In this document: positions 28,966 to 39,639 of the stretch, piece after piece
Layout of the letters: each line of letters begins with the position of its first letter
Numbering within the stretch: the first letter of the stretch is position 1
Source of the DNA: Salinarimonas sp.
GTDB lineage: Bacteria; Pseudomonadota; Alphaproteobacteria; Rhizobiales; Beijerinckiaceae
Direction of reading: 5' to 3'
NCBI RefSeq assembly: GCF_040111675.1
Contig: NZ_CP157794.1
Span: 1,350,001 to 1,414,000, forward strand
Length of the DNA: 64,000 nt
Notes under the pieces: generated by a model
What the model saw: the letters and a program-made list of their open reading frames with translations, nothing else
What the model was told of the DNA's origin: nothing
Database searches by the model: none
Program-made: the position numbers and the translations under genes

Positions 28966-29157
28966 GTCATTCCCGGCCGGAGCCGCGAAGCGGCGCAGGG
29001 GAAGGGAACCCAGCGCAAAATGTCGCGCCGAAGGCGCGCTATAGGCCGCCGACCAGGCGGCTGGTCGCCGCCATGCGGACGCCGCTTTCGCGGCGGGCGA
29101 GTCGTGCTGGGCCCCCCTTATCCCTCCGCGCGCGAGCGCGCTCCGGCCGGGAATGAC
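28966..29157. repeat. Palindromic repeat, family C
   Basis: A 192-bp element bounded by perfect 18-bp inverted ends, GTCATTCCCGGCCGGAGC and its reverse complement. Inner arms GGGAACCCAGC and GCTGGGCCC also pair. The ends and inner arms recall those of the tandem units at 52551-53773 (TCATCCCGG, GGGACCCAGAACC), so the two may belong to one superfamily. It begins 28 bp after the ABC-F gene. Confidence 0.7.
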
Positions 29158-29380
29158 CGGGGGGCGGCGGGGGTGGGCCGCGACGTTTCCTTGGCCCCGC
29201 ACGACGGTGAACGGAAAGTCCCCGCGAAACGCGCATTCTGCCGGCCTTCCCAGCCCTCGGCGATCCGCGCACCTTCGCGTCCGGAGGGTCGGACATGGCG
29301 TTGAAGCGTATCCTCGGCGGAAACGTGCGCGCGCCCCGTACCGCGCGCGGCCGGCGGGTCACCCCTCCACCGCGCGGGTT

Positions 29381-29581
29381 CCTTCCCTGTAGGGGAAGGT
29401 GGATCGCCGCGCAGCGGCGAGACGGATGGGGCGCGCGGCACGCGCGTTCGGCGAAGCCGAAGGGGACGGCGGCGGCCGGCCGGAACCGGAGGGATTCGGC
29501 TTCGCCGAACGCGCCGCTTCGCGCCGCGCCCCATCCGTCCGGTCGGCTGCGCCGCCCGTCCACCTTCCCCTACAGGGAAGG
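29381..29581. repeat. Palindromic repeat, family A, copy 2
   Basis: A 201-bp copy of the element at 382-573, with the same ends (CCTTCCCTGTAGGGGAAGGT and its reverse complement) and arms GACGGATGGGGCGCG / CGCGCCCCATCCGTC. With family C it makes up most of the 732-bp gap between the ABC-F and TerF-like genes; I see no gene in the gap. Confidence 0.8.
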
Positions 29582-29670
29582 AAAATCTTCGCCGAACGGC
29601 TCTCCCCACCCGCTGGCGCTGCGGGCCGACTCCATCCCCTGCGGGGATGGCGCGGTGCGGCCCCCGCGCC

Positions 29671-30999
29671 TTAGCCGCGCAGGACCCCCGCGCGGCGCGC
29701 CTCGCGCAGCCAATCGGGGAATTCCTCGAACATCATGTCGTAGAGTTCCGCGTCCGTCGGCGCGGAGGGGTCGGGGACCGCGAAGAAGCCGGCATTGTCG
29801 ACGACGCGGCCGGGCATCGTGTCGAGCATGGCGAGGAAGTCGAAGCCGCGCGGCAGCGTGCGGCCGATCTTGGCGGGGGCCTTGCCCTCGTGCTCGCCGA
29901 TGGCGACGAATTGCCAGAAGATCGGCTCGGCCGCCGCCGCGGTGATGGCGTCCTTGGACTTGCGGACGTCCTGCGTTCCGCCGTCGGTGACGAAGACGAC
30001 GTAGACCGGCAGGCCGTCGCCGAAACGCGGGCGGTATGTCGCGCGCACGAGCTCGATCGCCTCGCCGTACTTGGTGCCGGGCTCGAAGCCGTAGCGGCGC
30101 TGGCATTCCTCGGGAAAGAGGCGGTAGCTGCGCTCCGTCACCGGCCCGTGGGCGTGCGCGCCGACGCCGAAGAGGAAGACGTCGATCTCGCCGTCGTCGT
30201 CGATGGGCAGCGCGGTTGCCAGCACGCGGCGGACGAGGTCGCCGACGCGCCCGTCCTTGAACATGTCCCGCATCGAGCCGGAGATGTCGAGGACGAGGGC
30301 GACCTTGCCGCGCAGGCCGGCGACGCCGCGCTTCTCCAGGCTGACGAGCGCCGTCTCGGCAGAGGCCGCGAGCGCGGGATCACGCTTCGCGAGATCGACG
30401 AGGCGCTTGCGCAGGTCGACGACGCGGGTGTCTTCCGGGCTCGGCGCCGGCGGCGCCGCGGGCTCGTCCTCGACCGCGACGCCGTAGCTCTCGGCCAGCG
30501 GCTTCAGCCCGCCGTCGAAGCCCTGTCCCACGGCGCGGATCTTCCACGCGCCGTCGCGTCGATAGAGCGTGACGAGCGTCATCGCCGCCTCGCTCGCGCC
30601 GGCGAGATCGACGGCGAAGGACAGGGTGGCTCCCTCGGCCTCGACCAGCGCCTCGAGGGAGGCCAGATCGGCCAGCCGACGGCCGGGCGCCTCCGCCGGA
30701 ACCACGGCGGCGAAGGCGACGGTCTCGACCTCGGGTTCCATGCCGGCGAGGTCGACGGCGAAAACCGTCTCCCGCGCCGCGCCGAGGGATCGCGCCAGCG
30801 CGGTCTGCCGCACCCGCTCGCGGCCAGGGGCGGGCTGGCCGTAGAAGACCATGTCGTCGTCCCCGCGCACCCTGCCGCCGGAGGCGAGCAGGAATGCGGA
30901 CACGTCGACATCGGCGAGCGTGGCGGAGGTCCAGCGGATGCGGACCGTCGCGGCCGTGGCGGGAAGCGGGGCGTTGGCGCCCTTGGCGAGCGTGGGCAT
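29671..30999 (-). CDS. TerD-vWA fusion protein (TerF-like)
   Basis: This 442-residue protein joins a TerD-type domain (about 1-175: LAKGANAPL, then a calcium-site-like region and AVDLAGASEAAMTLVTLYRRDGAWKIRAVGQGFDGGL) to a von Willebrand A domain (about 225-420) with an intact MIDAS, DISGSM near 238, and later T and D positions (GTKYGEAIELV, VFVTDGGTQDV). This is the TerF arrangement of tellurite/chemical-stress systems. No other ter genes are near. The ATG at 30999 starts at the TerD domain. It sits 91 bp downstream of the Uma2 gene on the same strand. Confidence 0.87.
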   Translation of the reverse strand: MPTLAKGANAPLPATAATVRIRWTSATLADVDVSAFLLASGGRVRGDDDMVFYGQPAPGRERVRQTALARSLGAARETVFAVDLAGMEPEVETVAFAAVVPAEAPGRRLADLASLEALVEAEGATLSFAVDLAGASEAAMTLVTLYRRDGAWKIRAVGQGFDGGLKPLAESYGVAVEDEPAAPPAPSPEDTRVVDLRKRLVDLAKRDPALAASAETALVSLEKRGVAGLRGKVALVLDISGSMRDMFKDGRVGDLVRRVLATALPIDDDGEIDVFLFGVGAHAHGPVTERSYRLFPEECQRRYGFEPGTKYGEAIELVRATYRPRFGDGLPVYVVFVTDGGTQDVRKSKDAITAAAAEPIFWQFVAIGEHEGKAPAKIGRTLPRGFDFLAMLDTMPGRVVDNAGFFAVPDPSAPTDAELYDMMFEEFPDWLREARRAGVLRG

Positions 31000-31090
31000 G
31001 GCGGTGTCGAGCCTAGGCGTGCAGCTCACGCGTGTCCAGATCGGGCGACGCACCATGCGTAGCGCGGGACGCCCGAAGATCGCCCCCGCA

Positions 31091-31690
31091 TCACCCCGCC
31101 CCCTCATCCCCCACCACCCGCCACCGCCGCCCCGGCTCCAGCGTGTCGTACACGTCCCCCAGCGCCAGCTCCGCGCCGATCTCGGGGAGGGCGATGCGCG
31201 CGGCGGGGTCGTCGTGGCGTTCCATGGTCCAGCCGCCGGCGGCGTCGCGGCGGTAGAGCTTGGCGGCGACCACGTCCGGCTCGACGAGCAGGATCAGGCG
31301 GATCGCCTCGTGACGGCGGTATTCGTCGAGCTTGTCGGTGAGGTCTACGACGGAGGTGCCGGGCGAGGCCACCTCGACGACCAGGGTGGGGCTCGCGGCC
31401 TCGCGGGCCGCGGGGTCGGGCGGGCCGCAATCGACCACGACGTCCGGGAAGCGCACGTTCACCGGCCCGGTGCGCACGGCGGTGTCGCTCGCGGTGGTGC
31501 GGCAGCCCCGCCGCTTCGCCGCAGGCGCGAGGGCGACGAGAATGTTGCTCGCGACCACATTGTGGCTCCGCTTCGCCCCCGCCATCATCCGCAGCGGCAC
31601 GCCGTCGACGAGCTCCCAGCGCTCGCTCTCGCCCACGATCCAGGCGAGGAACGCGTCGGCGGACATCGGCAACGGCTCGGCGACGGCCAT
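31091..31690 (-). CDS. Uma2 family protein (DUF820, PD-(D/E)XK-like)
   Basis: A 199-residue protein of the Uma2 family: SADAFLAWIVGESERWELVDGVP at the start, RFPDVVVDCGP with the acidic residue of the nuclease-like core, TLVVEVASPGTSVVDLTDKLDEYRRH and LILLVEPD. The fold is a restriction-endonuclease type; its biological role is unsettled. Such genes are abundant in cyanobacteria and scattered in other bacteria. It lies between the TerF-like gene and the PleC-like kinase gene on the same strand. Confidence 0.9.
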   Translation of the reverse strand: MAVAEPLPMSADAFLAWIVGESERWELVDGVPLRMMAGAKRSHNVVASNILVALAPAAKRRGCRTTASDTAVRTGPVNVRFPDVVVDCGPPDPAAREAASPTLVVEVASPGTSVVDLTDKLDEYRRHEAIRLILLVEPDVVAAKLYRRDAAGGWTMERHDDPAARIALPEIGAELALGDVYDTLEPGRRWRVVGDEGAG

Positions 31691-31796
31691 CGGGGGCTCC
31701 CATGCGGCGGCGAATGCGGATGGCGGAGCCTATCACGTCTCGCGGCGCCAGGGTGGCTTTCCCTGCCCTCCAGCGAGCGGGGAGGGCGGCCGGCCC

Positions 31797-34106
<2,310 letters not shown>

Positions 34107-34352
34107 ATGCAGACTCCCCCTCGAATTCCGTTGACGTCTCGTCCGGGGAGACGTGCCGCATCTACCCGAATCGCTAACAATAGAATCGCACTCTCGGGAT
34201 TTGTCCAGAGTCGCCGTTCAGAATGACTTAACTTTTTCAATCCCACGGCTGCGCCTGCCCCCGCGCCGCGGCGCGAGAGCTCGGCGCGCGAGGGATTGCC
34301 GGGATACGGGGCGGCGGCCCCGCGAGGCGGCGCGCGCGCGAACGCGGCGCGC

Positions 34353-35927
34353 TCAGACGAGCCGGCGCCGCGCGCTCGCGGTGTGCTCGCGCACGACCAT
34401 GTCCGTCTCCGGGTCGACCTCGCGCATCAGCACGTCGTAGCCCCAGAGGTCGGCGAGGTGCTGGAGCGTGCGGCGCGTGTCGCTTTCCTCCAGCGTGATG
34501 CGGTTGAGCATGGAATGCTGGAGGATCAGCCGCCGGTCGCCGGCGAGGTCGACGTCGACGATCTGGATGTCGGCGTCGGTGTGGGCGATGTCGTACTGGC
34601 GGGCCAGGGCGCGGCGCAGCTTGCGATAGCCGCGCTCGTCGTGGATCGCCTTCACCTCGAGATCCGGCTCGTCCTCGTCGTCGACCACGTGGAAGAACTT
34701 CAGCTGGCGCATCAGGTGCGGCGACAGGAACTGCAGGATGAAGCTCTCGTCACGGTAGTTCGCCCAGACGTCGCGCAGGACGGCCATGTGGTCGCCGCGG
34801 CCGGCGATGTCGGGGAACCACTCCCGGTCCTCGTCGGAGGGGTCCTCGCAGATGCGCTCGATGTCCTGCATCATGGCGAAGCCGAGCGCGTAGGGGTTGA
34901 TGCCGCCGTAATGCGGTTCGTCGAATTGCGGCTGGTAGACCACGTTCGTGTGCGAGCGCAGAAATTCCAGCATGGCGCCGTCGGAGATCTTCCCCGTCTC
35001 GTGCAGGCGGGTCATGATCTTGTAGTGCACGTAGGTGGCGCAGCCCTCGTTCATGACCTTGGTCTGGCCCTGCGGGTAGAAGTACTGCGCGATGAGGCGG
35101 ACGATGCGCAGCACCTCGCGCTGCCACGGGGCGAGCTTCGGGGCGGTCTTCTCGAGGAAGTAGAGGATGTTCTCCTGCGGCAGCTGGAGCAGCGCGCGCC
35201 GGCGCAGGAGGTCGCCGTCGTCCGGCGCGCCGCGCTCCTTGGTGGGCACGGTGCGCCAGAGGTCGTTGTACATCCGCTCCTCGTGGAGGCGGCGATCGTG
35301 CTCGCGCTTCTCCTCGGAACGCAGGTCCGGGCGCATCTTGCGCGGATAGCGATGCACCGCCTGGCCCATCAGCGCGTGGGCGGCGTCGAGCACCATCTCC
35401 ACCTGCGCGTGGCCGTAGCGCTCCTCGCAGTCCGAGATGAAGCCCTTGGCGAATTCGAGATAGTCCAGGATGCCGTCGGCGTCGGTCCACTGCTTGAACA
35501 GGTAGTTGTTCTTGAAAAAGTGGTTGTGCCCGAACGCCGCGTGGGCGATCACCAGCGCCTGCATCGTCGCCGTGTTCTCCTCCATGACGTAGGAGATGCA
35601 CGGGTTGGAATTGATGACGATCTCGTAGGCGAGGCCGCGCATGCCCTTGCGATAGCTCGCCTCGTGCGCGGCGAAATGCTTGCCGAAGGACCAGTGCTTG
35701 TAGAACAGCGGCATGCCGATGGAGGAATAGGCGTCGAGCATCTGCTCGGCCGTGATCACCTCGATCTGGTTGGGGTAGACGTCCAGCCCGAGCTCGCCGA
35801 CCGCGATGTCCTCGATCGCGTCGAAGACCCGCTGGATCGTCCCGAAATCCCAGTCCGCGCCTTCGAACAGGAGCCCCTCGGGCAGGGGGCCGGCGGTCTT
35901 GCGCGCCGTCAGGTCGGCGAGGCTCAT
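34353..35927 (-). CDS. SpoVR family protein (YcgB-like)
   Basis: A 524-residue cytoplasmic protein of the SpoVR/YcgB family: DWDFGTIQRVFDAIEDIAVGELGLDVYPNQIEVITAEQMLDAYSSIGMP near the start, followed by HWSFGKHF, HAAFGHNHFFKNNYLF and the NEGCATYVHYKIMTRL block with histidines resembling metal sites. Named for B. subtilis spore cortex formation, it also occurs in non-sporulating bacteria beside prkA and yeaH. The ATG at 35927 is preferred over a longer frame that runs into yeaH. It is last in the three-gene operon. Confidence 0.95.
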   Translation of the reverse strand: MSLADLTARKTAGPLPEGLLFEGADWDFGTIQRVFDAIEDIAVGELGLDVYPNQIEVITAEQMLDAYSSIGMPLFYKHWSFGKHFAAHEASYRKGMRGLAYEIVINSNPCISYVMEENTATMQALVIAHAAFGHNHFFKNNYLFKQWTDADGILDYLEFAKGFISDCEERYGHAQVEMVLDAAHALMGQAVHRYPRKMRPDLRSEEKREHDRRLHEERMYNDLWRTVPTKERGAPDDGDLLRRRALLQLPQENILYFLEKTAPKLAPWQREVLRIVRLIAQYFYPQGQTKVMNEGCATYVHYKIMTRLHETGKISDGAMLEFLRSHTNVVYQPQFDEPHYGGINPYALGFAMMQDIERICEDPSDEDREWFPDIAGRGDHMAVLRDVWANYRDESFILQFLSPHLMRQLKFFHVVDDEDEPDLEVKAIHDERGYRKLRRALARQYDIAHTDADIQIVDVDLAGDRRLILQHSMLNRITLEESDTRRTLQHLADLWGYDVLMREVDPETDMVVREHTASARRRLV

Positions 35928-35955
35928 GCGCGTGTCTCCACGACGGTTCGTGTCC

Positions 35956-37254
35956 TCATGCGGTCTTCTGCTCGCCCTTCTTGGCGAAGAGCTCGCGGAA
36001 GACCGGATAGATGTCCCTGCGATGGCGGACCTTGCGCATGGCGATCTGCGCGCCCGCGCTGCGCGCGAGGTCGTAGGTGCGCCACAGGTCGCTCTGGCGG
36101 TAGCCGAAGCCCATCGGGCTGTCGTCCTCGCGGCCGACCTCGAGATAGGCAAAGTACTGGCAGGCTGGCAGGATCTGGTCCGTGAGCAGCGCCGCCGTCT
36201 TGGCGTTGTCGGAGGAGGTGTTGTCGCCGTCCGAGGCCTGGGCGGCGTAGATGTTCCAGTCCTCCGGCCGGTAGCGCTCGTGCATCACACGGATCATTTC
36301 CTCGAGCGCGGTGGAGACCACCGTGCCGCCGGTTTCGGGCGAGTAGAAGAAGGTCTCCTCGTCCACCTCCGACGCCTCGTGGGTGTGGCGGATGAAGACG
36401 ATCTCCACGTGCTTGTAGCGGCGCTTGAGGAAGAGGTAGAGCAGGGTGAAGAACCGCTTCGCCAGGTCCTTCATGTGCTCCGTCATCGAGCCGGAGACGT
36501 CCATCAGGCAGAACATCACCGCCTGGGCGATGGGGCGGGGCGTCGCCTCGGAGCGGCGGTAGCGCAGGTCGATCGGGTCGATCCAGGGGATCGCCTTGGT
36601 GCGCTTGCGCATCCGGGCGAGCTCCTCGCGCGCCTCCTCGAGCCGGATCGGGTCGTCGTGGGTGCGCTCGAGCTCCTCGATCTCGGCCTGGAGCGCGGCG
36701 ATCGCGTCGGGCCGCGGCCGGCGCAGGGCGATGCGCCGCGACAGGGAGTTGCGCATCGTCCGCGTCAGCGCGAGGTTCGCCGGCGAGCCCGTCACCGAGA
36801 AGCCGGCGCGCCGCCAGCTCAGCTGCTCCGTCGTCGCGAGCTTGCGCTTGGCGAGATCGGGCAGCTCGAGGTCCTCGAGGAAGAGATCGACGAACTCCTC
36901 GTGGGAGAGCGCGAAGCGGAAGTCGTCCTCGCCCTCCCCGCCGGGGGAGCCCTGGGAGCCGCCGCCTCCGCCCCCCCGGGGCGGGCGCGGAATGCGCTCG
37001 CCCTCCACGTAGTCCTTGTTGCCCGGCAGCAGGTAGTCCCGCACGCCGCCCTCCGAGGAGCGCCGCAGCCGCGGCTCCCGCACTCCGTCGAGGGGAATGG
37101 ACACCTCCCCGCCGGCCTCGAGGTCCTTGATGCTGCGCTCCTTGGAGGAGTCGCGCACCGCGCGCTTCACCAACGCTTTCGCACGGCGCAGGAAGCGCTG
37201 CCGGTTGGCGAGGCTCTTGCCGCCAGGATTGAGGCGGCGGTCGACGATATGCAT
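35956..37254 (-). CDS. yeaH: YeaH/YhbH family protein (DUF444)
   Basis: A 432-residue protein with the DUF444 features: a basic N-terminus (HIVDRRLNPGGKSLANRQRFLRRAKALVKRAV), a glycine-rich region with a run of eight glycines and serine near 95-105, and a vWA-like domain (FCLMDVSGSMTEHMKDLAKRFFTLLYLFLKRRYKHVEIVFIRHTHEA). The DVSGSM motif is a MIDAS. It acts with the PrkA/YeaG kinase in starvation or stress responses in enterobacteria. The gaps to prkA and spoVR are about 28 bp each, so they form one operon. Confidence 0.94.
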   Translation of the reverse strand: MHIVDRRLNPGGKSLANRQRFLRRAKALVKRAVRDSSKERSIKDLEAGGEVSIPLDGVREPRLRRSSEGGVRDYLLPGNKDYVEGERIPRPPRGGGGGGSQGSPGGEGEDDFRFALSHEEFVDLFLEDLELPDLAKRKLATTEQLSWRRAGFSVTGSPANLALTRTMRNSLSRRIALRRPRPDAIAALQAEIEELERTHDDPIRLEEAREELARMRKRTKAIPWIDPIDLRYRRSEATPRPIAQAVMFCLMDVSGSMTEHMKDLAKRFFTLLYLFLKRRYKHVEIVFIRHTHEASEVDEETFFYSPETGGTVVSTALEEMIRVMHERYRPEDWNIYAAQASDGDNTSSDNAKTAALLTDQILPACQYFAYLEVGREDDSPMGFGYRQSDLWRTYDLARSAGAQIAMRKVRHRRDIYPVFRELFAKKGEQKTA

Positions 37255-37282
37255 CAAAGCGCCTCTCGTCCGCGGGCCTCTC

Positions 37283-39229
37283 TCAGCCCGCCTGCTTCAC
37301 GCGCATGTACCATTCGACCAGACGTCTCACCTGCCGCTCGGTATAGCCCCGCTCGGTCATGCGGTCGACGAAGTCGGAATGCTTCTTCTCGGTATCGGAA
37401 TCCTTCTTGGACCCGAAGCTGATCACCGGCAGGAGCTCCTCCACCTGGCTGAACATCCGCCGCTCGATGACCTCGCGGATCTTCTCGTAGGAGGTCCAGG
37501 ACGGGTTCCTGCCGCCGTGGCTCGCCCGCGAGCGCAGGGCGAACTTCACCACCTCGTTGCGGAAATCCTTCGGGTTGGCGATGCCGGCCGGCTTCTCGAT
37601 CTTGGTCAGCTCCTGGTTCAGGAGCTCGCGGTTGAGCAGCTGGCCGGTGTCGGGATCCTTGAAGTCCTGGTCCTCGATCCACGCGTCCGCGTAGTCCACG
37701 TAGCGGTCGAACAGGTTCTGGCCATAATCGTGGTAGCTCTCGAGATAGGCCTTCTGGATCTCGTTGCCGATGAACTCGGCATAGCGCGGGCCCAGCTCGG
37801 CCTTGATGAACTCGATGTAGCGCTTCTCCTGCTCGTCCGGCAGCTGCTCGCGCCGCACGGTCTGCTCGAGCACGTACATCAGGTGCACGGGGTCGGCCGC
37901 GATCTCGATCGTGTCGTGGTTGAAGGTGGCGGCGAGCACCTTGAAGGCGAAGCGCGTCGAGATCCCGTCCATGCCCTCGTCGACGCCGGCGGCGTCGCGA
38001 TATTCCTGGATGGAGCGGGCGCGCGGGTCGACCTCCTTGAGGCTCTCGCCGTCGTAGACCCGCATCTTGGAATAGACGTTCGAGTTCTCGTGCTCGCGCA
38101 GCCGCGAGAGCACCGCGAACCGCGCCAGCATGTCGAGCGTACCGGGCGCGCAGGGCGCGTCGGCCAGCTCGGACGTGCGGATCAGCTTGTCGTAGATCTT
38201 CTGCTCCTCCGTGACCCGCAGGCAATAGGGCACCTTGATCACGTAGATGCGGTCGATGAAGGCCTCGTTGTTCTTGTTGGAGCGGAAGGACTGCCACTCC
38301 GCCTCGTTCGAGTGAGCGAGGATGATGCCCTGATAGGGGATCGCGCCGATGTTCTCGGTGCCGACGTAGTTGCCCTCCTGCGTCGCCGTCAGCAGCGGGT
38401 GGAGCATCTTGATCGGCGCCTTGAACATCTCGACGAACTCGAGCACGCCCTGGTTCGCGCGGTTCAGGCCGCCCGAGTAGGAATAGGCGTCCGGATCGTT
38501 CTGCGAGAGGGTCTCGAGCTTGCGGATGTCGACCTTGCCGACCAGCGAGGAGATGTCCTGGTTGTTCTCGTCGCCCGGCTCGGTCTTGGCGATGCCGATC
38601 TGACGCAGGCGCGAGGGGTTCACCTTCACGACCTTGAAGCGCGAGATGTCGCCGCCGAACTCGTCGAGGCGCTTGAGCGCCCAGGGGCTGAGCAGCCCCG
38701 TGAGCCGCCGGCGCGGGATGCCGTAGCGGTCCTCGATCATGTCGCCCATGCGCTCGGGATCGAACAGGCCGAGCGGGCTCTCGAAGACCGGGCTCATCTC
38801 GCCCCCGGCCTTGAGGACGTAGATCGGGTGCACCTCCATCAACGCCTTCAGGCGCTCGGCGAGGGAGGACTTGCCGCCGCCCACGGGGCCCAGCAGGTAG
38901 AGGATCTGCTTGCGCTCCTCCAGCCCCTGGGCCGCATGACGAAAGAAGGAGACGATCCGCTCGATCGTCTCCTCCATGCCGTAGAACTCCTCGAAGGCCG
39001 GATACACCCGGATCGTCCGGTTCATGAAGATCCGGCCCAGCCGTGGATCCTTGGCCGTGTCCACCATCTCCGGCTCGCCGATCGCCGCGAGGATGCGCTC
39101 GGGCGCGCTCGCGAACATCATCGGGTCCGACTTGCATCCCTCGAGATAGTCCATGAGGGACATCTCGGTCTCGCGCCGCTGGTCGTACATCTGCGCGAAG
39201 GAGGTGAACAGGTCGTCGTTCGGATACAT
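37283..39229 (-). CDS. prkA: PrkA/YeaG family serine protein kinase
   Basis: This 648-residue AAA-type kinase has LYLLGPVGGGKSSLAERLK (Walker A, near 110-125) and the family blocks FYGMEETIERIVSFFRHAAQG, VGTENIGAIPYQGIILAHSNEAEWQSFRSNKNNEAFIDRIYVIKVPYCLR. The C-terminal part contains the PrkA kinase-like domain. It heads the prkA-yeaH-spoVR operon, which is induced by nutrient stress in other bacteria. The start at 39229 (MYPNDDLF) has GGGGCGAG upstream; one 15 bp earlier is possible. Confidence 0.95.
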   Translation of the reverse strand: MYPNDDLFTSFAQMYDQRRETEMSLMDYLEGCKSDPMMFASAPERILAAIGEPEMVDTAKDPRLGRIFMNRTIRVYPAFEEFYGMEETIERIVSFFRHAAQGLEERKQILYLLGPVGGGKSSLAERLKALMEVHPIYVLKAGGEMSPVFESPLGLFDPERMGDMIEDRYGIPRRRLTGLLSPWALKRLDEFGGDISRFKVVKVNPSRLRQIGIAKTEPGDENNQDISSLVGKVDIRKLETLSQNDPDAYSYSGGLNRANQGVLEFVEMFKAPIKMLHPLLTATQEGNYVGTENIGAIPYQGIILAHSNEAEWQSFRSNKNNEAFIDRIYVIKVPYCLRVTEEQKIYDKLIRTSELADAPCAPGTLDMLARFAVLSRLREHENSNVYSKMRVYDGESLKEVDPRARSIQEYRDAAGVDEGMDGISTRFAFKVLAATFNHDTIEIAADPVHLMYVLEQTVRREQLPDEQEKRYIEFIKAELGPRYAEFIGNEIQKAYLESYHDYGQNLFDRYVDYADAWIEDQDFKDPDTGQLLNRELLNQELTKIEKPAGIANPKDFRNEVVKFALRSRASHGGRNPSWTSYEKIREVIERRMFSQVEELLPVISFGSKKDSDTEKKHSDFVDRMTERGYTERQVRRLVEWYMRVKQAG

Positions 39230-39639
39230 GATCGCTCGCCCCATCCTGGCATCATCTTGACTTTAACCCCCGACCCGCGTCGAAGGTTGCCGGGAGAATC
39301 GGTCGGCGGACAGATGGGCATCGCGTCGCACGCGGCGCTATCCCCTTCTAATCGTTCGACCGCTCTCCTCTCGCAGGCGCCGAGGCCAGTCTGACGGGTC
39401 CCGCTCGGCGCGCCTATCCGCGCTGAGCCGGATGCGATCATTTGGCCGCGGTGCGCGGCGAGCGCTCGCCGTAGCAAGCAAGACACGTACCCGATGCGCG
39501 GAGGGCGACGCGCGCGGGGCGCTCATCCCCGTCCGTCATCTCGGCGCCTCATAACAGGATATAGTGCGCGCAGCCCCGTCGTATAGGGGCCGCTTACAAC
39601 CGGACCGCCTTTCCACGCACCAGACTCGACCAAGGTCTC
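39230..39639. other. Divergent promoter region, no gene seen
   Basis: This 410-bp gap between the divergent prkA operon and the MFS gene must hold both promoters. Short frames here have no recognisable protein features. A small hairpin (GCCCCGTCGTATAGGGGC) lies about 50 bp before the MFS ATG. No clear -35/-10 pair or operator could be assigned by eye. Confidence 0.5.

Noticed and set aside
29671..31107. Longer N-terminus for the TerF-like protein, starting at 31107
   Set aside because: The extra 36 residues are basic and unlike TerD, and would overlap the end of the Uma2 gene; the start at 30999 begins at the TerD domain.
34353..37254. Spore-forming ability suggested by SpoVR
   Set aside because: SpoVR, PrkA and YeaH form a stress operon in many non-sporulating proteobacteria, and no other sporulation genes are present.
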